A stretch of DNA of 64,000 bases, from NCBI RefSeq assembly GCF_009766095.1, contig NZ_LMUD01000014.1, forward strand, positions 573,715 through 637,714. Direction: 5' to 3'. Below the pieces are notes generated by a model, which was given only the letters and a program-made list of their open reading frames with translations, searched no databases and was not told where the DNA came from. Source of the stretch: Granulicella sp. S190. GTDB taxonomy: Bacteria; Acidobacteriota; Terriglobia; Terriglobales; Acidobacteriaceae. Below are positions 17,812 to 26,800 of the stretch, in pieces (positions within the stretch are counted from its first letter, which is position 1; each line of letters begins with the position of its first letter). The position numbers and the translations under genes were made by a program.

Positions 17812-18766
17812 TCATTTTTGTGATTCATATGCCTTCAGTTGCATAAGCTGCGAGGCCTGCGAAGGCACGGCCAGTTGCCCCCGCAAAGCATCCGACACTA
17901 ACTCGCGGTCATAAGGCTCCTGCGTCCACTCATGTTTTGCATCACCTGAGTATTGCGTCCCAAACACTTGCTTTTGACCGACCTTCCAGAGATACCGATC
18001 CAGAGTAGCCGCGGCGATCCAAGTAGCGGTCGTTTCTCCCTTGGACACCGCCGCGACCGCCAGGGTATGAGCCAGGAGATAATCGTCCGGCGTATCTCCG
18101 TGCTGAAACACGACAGCCGCCTCTTCGAAGTCCTTGCCCGTATGTAGCGAACCGACGGCCAGCAGCTTCCGTGTCTGCTCTCGCCGCTCTGCGTCAGTCT
18201 TATTCACCATCTCCCAATCGACCTTCGCCACCGTCCGAACGCGTTGATCCTCCTTCGAGATCGCCTCCATTTCGGCGTTCGAAACATCCGAGTCGCGTGC
18301 GGTATAAAGCCGGTTGGGCTCCCAATCCAACGCCACCGTCGCTCCAACTCCGACTCGTTCAAACAAATCAGGCTCCTCTATATCTTCCGCAGGAAGACCA
18401 TCAGACATCACCGTCGCCCGAGCCCCATCCAGCCGCATCACATAGGCGTCCACGTCCTTCGGGTCGTCGACGTTCTGAACGGTAAAGTGCAAAGCCCCAT
18501 CAACCATCCGAAGCTGAGACACCCTGTCCTTCCGCACGCCCCCCGCGCATATTCGCAAACCCATAACCATTGCTTGAAAATTGCGCCGGTCGATCCCTGC
18601 TGCCGCGCAAACTCTCGCCATCCTGCACCAAACGCAGAACGAATATATTGCGCGCTCCCAACCGCAACGCCCACGTCCCGGCAAAGTCCTTCATCTCAGT
18701 CGCATGGGCGACGGACGGCACAAAGAGGAATACCGCAATCAAAAACTGCATCCCACATCTAAGCAT
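17812..18766 (-). pseudogene. Secreted protein with DUF6624-like C-terminus, broken by a single-base frameshift
   Basis: Two overlapping frames join into one sensible protein. The 5' part (from 18766) gives a signal peptide (MQFLIAVFLFVPSVAHATEM) and a lipocalin-like start (DFAGTWALRLGARNIFVLRL). The 3' part, in the other frame, continues as VRKDRVSQLRMVDGALHFTV. It ends in a DUF6624-like helical domain with the KEDQRVR and QKQVFGTQYSG motifs. The break lies at a run of six G (plus-strand C 18539-18544). Removing one G restores the chain from NMRGG into VRKD. It may be a real mutation, a sequencing or assembly error, or slippage-dependent expression. It precedes no operon partner; the second VWFA gene lies five bases upstream. 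Confidence 0.75.
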
Positions 18767-18771
18767 TGTCT

Positions 18772-19830
18772 TTACCTCGCATCCGCGTAGTACCCCGCCC
18801 TGTACCGCAGGTCATACTTCCCCTTCAGCTCCGGATCCGTCATCCTCACCTTGATCTGCCGGTAGGAAGTATCCGTACCCCGCCGCGGCGCGTAGTACCC
18901 CAGCAGATACTGCGTCCTCAGGTCATCCGACACATGCGCAAACGCGGGCTCCAGATCCTTCGGGTCCACCACGTAGTAGTACTTCCCCCCCGTATCCTCG
19001 GCCATCTGGATCAGAGCATGCTCCCCGCCCGTATTCCTCCCCGCATCCGCATAGATCGGCACAATAATGATCGAGTACACCATCGCGCCCGCCCTCTGCG
19101 CCTGCTCCAGCGCCTGCGTGTATCGCGACCCCTTCACCGTATCCCCGCCATCGGTGATCAGCACAATCACCCGCCTCCGCCCATTCGCCGCCGAGGTCGC
19201 CGCCAGCCGGTCCGACGCCAGGTAGATCGCGTCATACAACGCCGTCGCATCACCACGCTGAATCTCATTCAGACCACTCTGAATCCGTCGCTTGTCATTC
19301 GTAAACGGCACCAGCTCCCGCACCAGGTCGGAGAACTCCATCAGATCAAGCTCATCCTGCTCCCGCAGCAGCGCCTGCACAAAGTGCTTCGCCGCCTCCT
19401 TCTCCAGCCTCTCGTTGGTCAACACGCTCTCGCTCGCATCCACGGCCAGCACGATCGACAGCGGCGACGTAGCCTCCTTCTCGAAGATCGCGATCTTCTG
19501 CACCTTCCCATCTTCAAGAATCTGAAAATCGTCCCGCCCCAGCCCCCCCACTGGAGACCCCTTCGCGTCCACCACGTTCAACGCGATATTCACCAGCCGC
19601 GTCTCCACCTTGATCGTAGGAAACCCGCCCGTAGGAGAGCCACCCGCAGCAGAACCCGCCTTGTTCCCACCCGTCTGCGGATTCACCGCCGGGGGATTCT
19701 GCACATCATCCGGACCCTTCGGAGCCTGCGCGCCCACCGTCGGAGGAGGCTCTCGCACCACCGGAGCCTGCGCAAGCAGATCCCCCAGCGCCAGTACCAA
19801 CCCAACCATGACCCCGACCAGCACTCTCAC
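18772..19830 (-). CDS. Secreted acidobacterial VWFA-related protein
   Basis: A 352-residue exported protein. Residues 1-21 form a signal peptide ending LLAQ. Residues 22-70 are Pro/Gly-rich linker. From about residue 74 runs the acidobacterial VWFA unit. It has the preceding strand TRLVNIALNVVDAKG and GRDDFQILEDGK, then the MIDAS motif LAVDASESV (D-x-S-x-S intact), the GDATALYDAIYLAS Thr loop and VIVLITDGGD. The C-terminus (LLGYYAPRRGTDTSYRQIKV, then YRAGYYA) is also typical. The start ATG overlaps the moaE stop by four bases, so the gene is coupled to molybdopterin synthase genes with no obvious functional link. Confidence 0.88.
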   Translation of the reverse strand: MRVLVGVMVGLVLALGDLLAQAPVVREPPPTVGAQAPKGPDDVQNPPAVNPQTGGNKAGSAAGGSPTGGFPTIKVETRLVNIALNVVDAKGSPVGGLGRDDFQILEDGKVQKIAIFEKEATSPLSIVLAVDASESVLTNERLEKEAAKHFVQALLREQDELDLMEFSDLVRELVPFTNDKRRIQSGLNEIQRGDATALYDAIYLASDRLAATSAANGRRRVIVLITDGGDTVKGSRYTQALEQAQRAGAMVYSIIIVPIYADAGRNTGGEHALIQMAEDTGGKYYYVVDPKDLEPAFAHVSDDLRTQYLLGYYAPRRGTDTSYRQIKVRMTDPELKGKYDLRYRAGYYADAR

Positions 19831-20480
19831 CGACCGCCTCCACCCTCGACCTTCGCCACAGAACCGGGTGCCCCAGCTCTCGATTTTGAGATGTGGGCCT
19901 CGTCCGAACCGGGGTCCCCGACGAGCGCCTTTGCTCGTGGGGGTGGAGAAGGACGACCGCTCTCCTCCCCCAATCCGCCCTTCAGTTCAAAGGCAACACC
20001 GCGAGAAGAGTTCTCCGTCTCGCTAACTCGCTGCTCACTCGATCCGCCAACCCGCTGCTCTTCAGGAAACGGCTCCCCATCCGCCCAGATCGCCCCATCC
20101 ACAAACTGCTCCTTCTTCCAGATCGGCACCGTCTTCTTCAACGTATCGATCAACCATCTGCAAGCCTCGAACCCCGCCCCCCGATGCGCCGAAGCCACCA
20201 CGATCAACACACTCGTCTCGCCCACCACCAGCCGTCCCAGCCGATGCACCATCGCAACATCTCGCACCCCAAACCGCTCCACCGCCTCACCCGCAAGCCC
20301 CTGCATCTTCTCCAGCGCCATCTCACGATACGCCTCATAGTCCAGATACAGCGTCTTCCGCCCCCGCGTATTGTTCCGCACAATCCCGTCGAAGACACAC
20401 ACGGCGCCATCCTCGCCGGCCTTGATCTCCGCAACAATCTCCGCCGCCGGAATCACCTCATCTGTAATCTCAACCCGCAT
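19827..20480 (-). CDS. moaE: Molybdopterin synthase catalytic subunit MoaE with a C-terminal extension
   Basis: MoaE with MoaD converts cyclic pyranopterin monophosphate to molybdopterin. The core is residues 1-142: VCVFDGIVRNNTRGRKTLYL, YEAYREMALEKM, MVHRLGRLVVGE and VPIWKKEQFVDGAIWADG carry the conserved Arg, His and Lys positions. The family normally ends here at about 140-150 aa. This protein adds 75 low-complexity residues rich in Gly, Ser, Glu and Pro. The DNA for that tail contains a dispersed hairpin repeat at 19866-19897, so the tail probably arose by insertion or read-through of intergenic sequence. The start is ATG 20480, one base after the moaD stop. Confidence 0.92.
   Translation of the reverse strand: MRVEITDEVIPAAEIVAEIKAGEDGAVCVFDGIVRNNTRGRKTLYLDYEAYREMALEKMQGLAGEAVERFGVRDVAMVHRLGRLVVGETSVLIVVASAHRGAGFEACRWLIDTLKKTVPIWKKEQFVDGAIWADGEPFPEEQRVGGSSEQRVSETENSSRGVAFELKGGLGEESGRPSPPPRAKALVGDPGSDEAHISKSRAGAPGSVAKVEGGGGR
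19866..19897. repeat. Dispersed hairpin repeat, copy 1 (inside moaE tail)
   Basis: A 32-bp element beginning GGGTGCCCCA and ending GAGATGTGGG, with stem CCCA..TCTC / GAGA..TGGG around a gatttt loop. It matches the copy at 28574-28605 at 30 of 32 positions in the same orientation. Here it is translated as part of the moaE C-terminal extension. Confidence 0.8.
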
Positions 20481-20481
20481 C

Positions 20482-20733
20482 CTAGCCCTCAACCCCGCCA
20501 CTCACCGGCGGCAACAAAGCCACCTCGTCCCCATCCTTCAGCAGATCACCCGCCCGTGAGTATTCCTGATTGACCGCCACCGCCAAAGCGTCCCAGACCG
20601 AAGTCGCGATCAACCCACGGTGAAGCGTCAGCAGATCAGCCACGGACGAACCCTCAGCCAGTTCCATCTCTACATGGTCATGCCCGAACAGGTCCTTCAA
20701 AACGCCAAAATAAAGCACACGAACCCGCATCAA
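20482..20733 (-). CDS. moaD: Molybdopterin synthase sulfur-carrier subunit MoaD with extra C-terminal residues
   Basis: A ubiquitin-fold sulfur carrier of 83 residues: VRVLYFGVLKDLFGHDHVEM at the start and GDLLKDGDEVALLPPVSGG near the end. In the family the Gly-Gly is the very C-terminus, because the last Gly is adenylated and thiocarboxylated. Here the frame continues with three more residues (Val-Glu-Gly) before the stop. Either a protease trims the tail or the chemistry differs. The gene lies one base upstream of moaE. The start could be Met1 or Met2 (20733 or 20730). Confidence 0.9.
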   Translation of the reverse strand: MMRVRVLYFGVLKDLFGHDHVEMELAEGSSVADLLTLHRGLIATSVWDALAVAVNQEYSRAGDLLKDGDEVALLPPVSGGVEG

Positions 20734-20914
20734 GACAGAATACGCGACCCTGAGCCTTTGACTCCTTCCGGCTCAAACCGGTAGTCACTCCGATAGCGAT
20801 CCACACCAACCGGGAAAACAAGCTCCCGTAAGAATCAACCTGGACCTCTTCCTCCCTGAACAAACGGCCAATTCCATACTTTACGGCCGTACTCATCTTG
20901 CTAAGATCTCTCCT

Positions 20915-20949
20915 TAAAAACACTCTGGCCCGGTAATCCGGGCCAGAGT
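20915..20949 (-). terminator. Terminator after the TPR protein gene
   Basis: On the minus strand a perfect 12-bp stem (ACTCTGGCCCGG / CCGGGCCAGAGT, 20949-20938 with 20933-20922) with a four-base loop is followed by GTTTTTAAGG. It lies 20 bases after the stop of the gene ending at 20972. Confidence 0.85.
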
Positions 20950-20971
20950 ATCGTTTCCAGGACAATAGCGT

Positions 20972-22717
20972 TTAGGAAACCTTATTGACGGCACGCTTCG
21001 CCACAAAAGCCCGTGCATATACGACCTCAGGGCGCTTTGTCCGATCCCCTCCCTTGGTCACCTTCAAAAGCAGCGTGTAATCACTCAGAGCTTCCTCTGG
21101 TTTACCTGCTGCCTCAGCCGCTCGACCCGCATGATAGAGCGCATTGAACCGGTTAGGGCTCAATTTCAGCGCAGTGCGGTATTGAATCAGTGCTTCCGCG
21201 GGACGGTTTTCAGCCATCAGCATATCCCCATACATCTCACGTGCCGGGATGTCGACCTCAGCCTGGCCGACGCGGTCCTGACTATCCGCAGCCGCGCTCA
21301 GTTCCTGCAACGCCTGCGCGTCCTGTTTGTGAGCAAAACTCTGCCACGCCTTGATGGTCCCCTGCGCCACAATAATTTCTGCACCAATTGGACTGCCTTC
21401 TTTTGCCGTCGCATCTGCTATCTGTGCGGCTGCTGTTGCTGCACGATCGGCGGCCGCAGCGTCGTGAAGATGGCCAGCGGCGATGGCCTGCGCCCAATAG
21501 CGGAAATATTTGGCCGAAACGACCGCATGGGCCGGCTCTGGAATGGAGAGAACAGCCTTCCAGTCGTGCATCTCCAGGAAGTAGATGCTCGGGAACTCTA
21601 CCTCAAAGTACGTCGCATACATCGCCATCCCGTCGTTCTCGATTCCAGGCAGAGTGTGAAGATGCTCGACCGTCGGCTCGATAACATCCAGCGTGCGCTT
21701 CGCCTCCGCATCATCACCTTGCTGCAGATACGCATACAGGAGAAACTCTTGTGCGTGCATCTGATGTCCGATGCCGTCCTGATGGTTCTTCTCAGCCAAC
21801 TCTGAGGCCCGTACCGAAGCCACATTCGAGTCGATATCCTCCTGCCACATTCCAAGCCGTGCAAAGATATGCCCCGGCATGTGCAGAGCATGGGCCGACG
21901 ACGGTGCAATGGCAGCATACTTCTCTGCCGCCGGCAGGCCTTCGAGAGCAAACTGCGGGCTGTCGCAGGTATGAATGATGTAGTGTGCAAACCCAGGATG
22001 ATCCGGATGCGCCTCAAACTCCGGTTCGAGGATCGCAAGGGCCTTCCGCGAATCCCCTGCAGGATCCTGTCTTCCGACGCTGGCAGCCAGCCCTAGCCCA
22101 TAGAAAGCCGCTGCCTCCACATCGTCAGGATAGGCCGTATGCAAAGCGCCCATCGCGTCGTCATACGCATGCAGCGCCCTTTCATTCTCTGATGGATCGG
22201 CGTGCAGATACCCGCTCAGGGCAGCAATATACCGTCGCTCCCGGTCTGTCTTCACGTTCAAAGCCGTGGCCTTATCAATCTCCACGATGCCAGCCTTGCG
22301 CCGCTCCTCCGGCATCCCATCCCAGAACGGACGCCACTCCGTCATCGCCAGCCCCCACTGCGCCATCGCACACTGCGGATCGGTCGTCGCGACTGCCTGA
22401 AACTGCTTCCGAGCCTCTTCGTACCAAAACGAGTGCATCAGTGCGATGCCCCGCTCAAAAGGAGCCTGCGTTGAAGCCGCGCAGGAGATCGGCATATGGA
22501 TCGAACCGAACTTCTCGATAGCGGCATTCGCGTCGCCACCCTCAGCTCCGTGATGCTGATGTTGACCCATAAGGGCAGTAGAGCTAGCCATCAGACTCAA
22601 AAGCGAAAGCTTAGTGAAGAACTTCATCGGCAAGCTGACAAGCGAAACCGGAATATTGCTAGGGATTCTGCGTCGCCGAGCGACAGACCAGAAATTAGTG
22701 AAACACTCGACAAACAT
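20972..22717 (-). CDS. Exported tetratricopeptide-repeat protein
   Basis: About 581 residues. A signal peptide lies before GQHQHHG (MKFFTKLSLLSLMASSTALM). The mature protein is all-helical with TPR-like repeats: ALMHSFWYEEARKQFQAVAT, CAMAQWGLAMTEW, AAAFYGLGLAA, ALIQYRTALKLSPNRFNALY. The motif HALHMPGHIFARLGMWQEDI is typical of a family of periplasmic TPR proteins without known function. The start at 22717 is preferred because GGAGAG lies four bases upstream. This gives a long, Arg-rich signal n-region; ATG 22627 would give a normal-length signal but has no visible ribosome binding site. The gene ends in a strong terminator. Confidence 0.82.
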   Translation of the reverse strand: MFVECFTNFWSVARRRRIPSNIPVSLVSLPMKFFTKLSLLSLMASSTALMGQHQHHGAEGGDANAAIEKFGSIHMPISCAASTQAPFERGIALMHSFWYEEARKQFQAVATTDPQCAMAQWGLAMTEWRPFWDGMPEERRKAGIVEIDKATALNVKTDRERRYIAALSGYLHADPSENERALHAYDDAMGALHTAYPDDVEAAAFYGLGLAASVGRQDPAGDSRKALAILEPEFEAHPDHPGFAHYIIHTCDSPQFALEGLPAAEKYAAIAPSSAHALHMPGHIFARLGMWQEDIDSNVASVRASELAEKNHQDGIGHQMHAQEFLLYAYLQQGDDAEAKRTLDVIEPTVEHLHTLPGIENDGMAMYATYFEVEFPSIYFLEMHDWKAVLSIPEPAHAVVSAKYFRYWAQAIAAGHLHDAAAADRAATAAAQIADATAKEGSPIGAEIIVAQGTIKAWQSFAHKQDAQALQELSAAADSQDRVGQAEVDIPAREMYGDMLMAENRPAEALIQYRTALKLSPNRFNALYHAGRAAEAAGKPEEALSDYTLLLKVTKGGDRTKRPEVVYARAFVAKRAVNKVS

Positions 22718-23072
22718 CTTCTCTCCAACTGGGAATTCCAAATCTCATGCCGTTTGACTTCTGCGCCAGGAAAACAACAACCGCGACAAAAGTTTCTCTA
22801 TCTAGTCATCTTTATTAAGAAACACTCAAGAATAGCTTTTATTCCCTATGCTTTTGCATCGAGATATTACATATCATACTAGGTTTACCCAAACCCCTAC
22901 CGCAATCGGAACAACACCAGGAACCGCTGACGCATACCCTCGAACTTCATAGACGTTCAGCACACCATAGATAAGCAAGCGACGCGATGCACCTTCTCCC
23001 GCATCCTCGGCATCACCCCCGCCGAATACATCCACCGCTTCAAACGCCCCATTAAAACCTAGCGCATCTCTA
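22718..23072. other. Intergenic region with a degraded AraC-type remnant
   Basis: This 355-bp stretch between the TPR gene and the DUF6321 gene (both on the minus strand) has an A/T-rich half (22740-22880), which probably holds the TPR gene promoter. Its other half contains a short plus-strand remnant described separately (22931-23062). No intact gene is seen. Confidence 0.5.
22931..23062 (+). pseudogene. Remnant of the C-terminus of an AraC-family regulator
   Basis: The plus-strand frame ending at the stop 23060-23062 reads CTFSRILGITPAEYIHRFKR before its last residues. That is the pattern of the last helix of AraC/XylS DNA-binding domains (F-x-R-x-x-G-x-T-P-x-x-Y-x-x-x-F). Only about 20 residues match; upstream the frame meets a stop at 22928-22930, and no second HTH helix is visible. 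It appears to be the end of a lost regulator gene. The match is short, so confidence is moderate. Confidence 0.4.
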
Positions 23073-23456
23073 TTAAACCTTCGCTGTCTTCTCCTTCGCC
23101 GCATGGTACTTCTCCAACAGCTTCCGTCCCTTCGCAGCCAGCTTCTTGGCCGCAGCCTCAGTCTTCGGCACCGCCTCACCCCAGGCATGAGCGCTCAACG
23201 CTAACCGCGTCGGCTCTCCATCCTTCACCATCGGCCCTCGCGGATGCGTAAAGTGCCTCGTCAAAAACGAGCCCTTCCTCCGCATCTTCTCCGGAGTATC
23301 CGCCTTCCCCTTCACTCCGGGCTTCAAATTCGCCCCCTCGGTCGTCTTGTAAAACTCCCGCCCAGCAGCCGTAAGCCCTCCCTCAGGATCCTTACCCTTT
23401 GCAGGCATCGACTTAGCCCCAGTCTTCTTCCCCGTCATTTTCTTCGCAGTGGCCAT
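23073..23456 (-). CDS. DUF6321 family small basic protein
   Basis: A 127-residue Lys/Ala-rich protein. The central conserved block GLTAAGREFYKTTEGANLKP, then GKADTPEKMRRKGSFLTRHF, fits a small family of unknown function (DUF6321). The N-terminus (MATAKKMTGKKTGAKSMPAK) and the C-terminus (AAKKLAAKGRKLLEKYHAAK) are Lys-rich and resemble histone-H1-like or nucleic-acid-binding tails. DNA or RNA binding is therefore possible but unproven. The start is ATG 23456, with GGAGGTGGAGG directly upstream; a GTG at 23465 is an alternative. Confidence 0.8.
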   Translation of the reverse strand: MATAKKMTGKKTGAKSMPAKGKDPEGGLTAAGREFYKTTEGANLKPGVKGKADTPEKMRRKGSFLTRHFTHPRGPMVKDGEPTRLALSAHAWGEAVPKTEAAAKKLAAKGRKLLEKYHAAKEKTAKV

Positions 23457-23841
23457 CTCCTCCACCTCCCATCCCTAGGATCCATGCCGCCCACGGCAAG
23501 GTAGTACAGCCCAACTCTCGAATTCCCCCCTTCCTTCATCCGCTCAAAGACAAGCCCTTGACAATTCACCCAGCGCAATCGGTTACGATTTCCGCAGCAA
23601 TCAGGCTCCGAAACAAAATGCACTTCGCGCACAAGAAACTCTCTGAAGTGCTTTTCTATTTCTCCAATAGCTGATATATAAAGTTCAGTCCTTTCCTCAT
23701 TCAACAAAAATTCACAAGCGACAGCTCCTGAGCTCCCGTCGCTTGGCTGCTGTCTCTTCAGCACCATCGGCACCAAAACCGATTCGCGAACGCACATACA
23801 TTAGTCGATCAGTCGCTTCAGAAACTTTTTTGGAGGCAGCT
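23457..23841. other. Intergenic region upstream of the TonB receptor
   Basis: This 385-bp region separates the divergent DUF6321 and TonB-receptor genes. It is lower in GC than the genes. It must hold both promoters. GGAGG at 23831-23835 is the ribosome binding site of the receptor. No RNA gene or repeat is recognised. A minus-strand frame crosses it (see rejected items). Confidence 0.5.
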
Positions 23842-26800
23842 ATGAGCAGACGTATCTATGCAACCGCTCTCATCGTGTTGTTGGCAGTTCTTACCGCCAC
23901 CGCATTCGCGCAAAACGCCACCACCTCACTCCGCGGAGTCGTAAAAGATCCCTCCGGAGCAGTCATGGCCAACGCCACCATCACCCTGCTTGACAACGCC
24001 ACCGCACAAAGCTTCTCCACAACCTCCAAATCAAGCGGCGAGTACCAGCTGCTGCAGATTCCTCCCGCCAAGTACACCATCTCGGTCTCAGCTGCCGGGT
24101 TCGGTAATCAAACCAAGGTCGCCGAGCTTCTCGTCAACCAGCCTGCCACCGTCAACTTTGTACTCTCACTGCAATCCTCCAACGAGATCGTCAACGTCTC
24201 CGCAGAGGCCCAGACCCTCAATATCACCGATGCCTCCCTCGGAAACTCCACTAGCAACGCCACCATTCAGGCCCTGCCCAGTGAAACCCGCAACGTCCCC
24301 GACTTGCTCAGCCTCCAGCCCGGCGTCTTCTTCCTGCCTCCGCCGTCCAACCCCCAGCTTCAGGACAGCCGCAGCGGCGCAGTCAACGGCGGCCGCTCCG
24401 ACCAGGGCAACATCACCCTCGACGGCGTCGACGACAACGACCAGGTCAACGGCTTCGCCTTCTTCGGCGTCCTCCGCCAGACCCAGGACTCCATCGAAGA
24501 GTTCCGCGTAACCACCGGTATCGCCAACGCAGACTCTGGCCGCTCCTCCGGCGCTCAGGTCTCCCTCGTCACCAAATCCGGCACCAACAAATTCCACGGT
24601 GCGGCCTACGAGTACAACCGCCCCACCATCACCGTTGCCAACGACTTCTTCAACAAGCAGGCTCAACTCAACGCAGGCGAACCCAACCGCCCCGGCAAGC
24701 TCATCCGCAACATCTTCGGTGGCGACCTCGGCGGCCCCATCATCAAAGACAAGCTCTTCTTCTTCGCCAACTATGAGGGTCAGCGCCAGGCCGAAAGCGC
24801 ACAGGTTGTCCGCACCGTTCCCACGGCACTCTATCAGCAGGGCATCCTGCAATATACCGGCTCGGGCGGCGAGACCGTCGCACTCACGCCAGCCCAGGTC
24901 GCAACTCTCGATGCAGGCTGCACGGTCTGCAACACCGCCGCCTATGCCCCTGGGCCGGGACCAAACCCCAACGCCCTCGGCTACTTCAACTCCGAGCCCG
25001 CGGCGAACGGCTTCAACGCCGGCGACGGCCTCAACACCGGCTCCTTCTCGTTCGCCTCACCCAACCCCAAGACACTCAACACAACCATCGTCCGCTTCGA
25101 CTATCTGCCGTCTCAAAAACATCGGCTCTTCGTCCGCGGAAACCTGCAAAAAGATACGACGGGTGGAGAAGAACAGTTTCCCGGTCAGGGCCCCTCTTTT
25201 TCGCTCATAGATAACAGCAAGGGAATCACCGTTGGCGACACCTGGTCCATCTCTGCCACCATGGTCAACGACATCCGCTACGGGTACATCCGGCAGGGCT
25301 CCGGCAACTCAGGCGTCGGCACCGGAGACTACGTAGACTTCCGCTATCTCGACTTCGCGACCTCCGAGGCGCGCAGCATCATCGTCAGCGTTCCCGTCAA
25401 CAACATCATCGACAACTTCAACTGGACCAAAGGCAAACACAGTATCCAGATCGGCGGAAACTGGCGCTTGGTCCATCAAAATCGCTCCTCCAACGTCAAC
25501 TCCTTCAACTCCGGAACATCGAATCCCTCCTGGCTTGGAGGCTCTCCGCCGGATCCCTCCACTCTGGGCCTGGATACCGTCAGCGACGGCTTCTCTTCTT
25601 CCTTCGTCCAAGCCTATGCCAACCTCGTCGGCGTCATCCCCGAGGTCACCAATCTCTACAACTACGCCGTCAGCAGTCCAACCACAGGTACCCTCCTCGC
25701 CGATGGCGCTCCCATCGACAGACACTTCAAAGCCAACGAATACGAGTACTACGTACAGGACGCCTGGCGTCCCGCCCCAAACCTGACTCTCACCTTCGGT
25801 CTGCGTCACACCATCCTTCAAACACCTTGGGAGACCAAAGGCCAGCAGGTCGCCCCAACCATCGATACTCACGCCTGGTTTACGCAGCGCGAAGTTGCCG
25901 CGCTCCAGGGACAAATCTCTGAGCCTGATCTCACCTTCGCCCCCAGCGGACCCTTCTACAACCAGCCCGGCCTCTGGGCAAAGTCGAAGAACAACATCGC
26001 ACCCCGCTTTGCACTCGCCTACTCGCCCAATGCCAGGACCTCCATCCGCGCTGGCGTTGGCATCTACTACGACCACTACGGCCAGGGCCTGATCAACACC
26101 TTCGACCAGAACGGAGCCTACGGACTCTCATCCTCCGTCTCCAATCCCGCCAGCACCTACAACGTCGAGAACTCGCCACGCTTCACCGACCGTCGCACCC
26201 TTCCCTTCACCAACGGAACCGCACCGCCCACCCAGACCTTTCCCTTCACTCCTGCAGAAGGCAACTTCGCCATCACCTGGGGCCTCGACAGCAAGCTCAA
26301 GACGCCTTACTCCGAGGCATTCGACTTCTCTGTTCAGCGAGAGCTCCCCGGCGGCTTCACAATCGAAACCGCCTACGTCGGCAGGCTCGGCCGCCATCTG
26401 CTGCAAAGCCAGGACCTCACCCAACCCGTAGACTTCGTCGATCCGCAAGGTGGAGGTGACTACTACACCGCTGGCGGCCAGCTTTCAGCGTTGGTCGATC
26501 AGAACGGTGGAAACCCCGCTGCCACCGTCCAGCCCATTGCGTACTTCGAACATCTCTTCCCCTACTTGGCTGGCAACGACTATCCAGGCGAAAGCGCGAC
26601 CCAGGCCATCTATACCAACGAGTGGGCTCCCTTCCGCACCAATCTCGGAGCGACCTCTGCTCTCGCAGATATCGACTTCTTCTGCTTCAACGGGACCCTC
26701 GGCGTTCCCTACAACTGTCCCGCCGACCATCAGTCCCGCTTCTGGCAGGATCAGTTCTCCTCCCTCTATGCCCTCACCACCATCGGCATGAGCTACTACA

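Noticed and set aside
20678..20965. Minus-strand frame of about 95 codons overlapping moaD
   Set aside because: It overlaps moaD in another frame and crosses the TPR terminator; no ribosome binding site or family pattern.
23435..23797. Minus-strand frame of about 120 codons across the gap upstream of the TonB receptor
   Set aside because: The sequence has some protein-like segments, but it has no good ribosome binding site, reads through the start region of the DUF6321 gene and overlaps the receptor's upstream region. Likely spurious, though not impossible.
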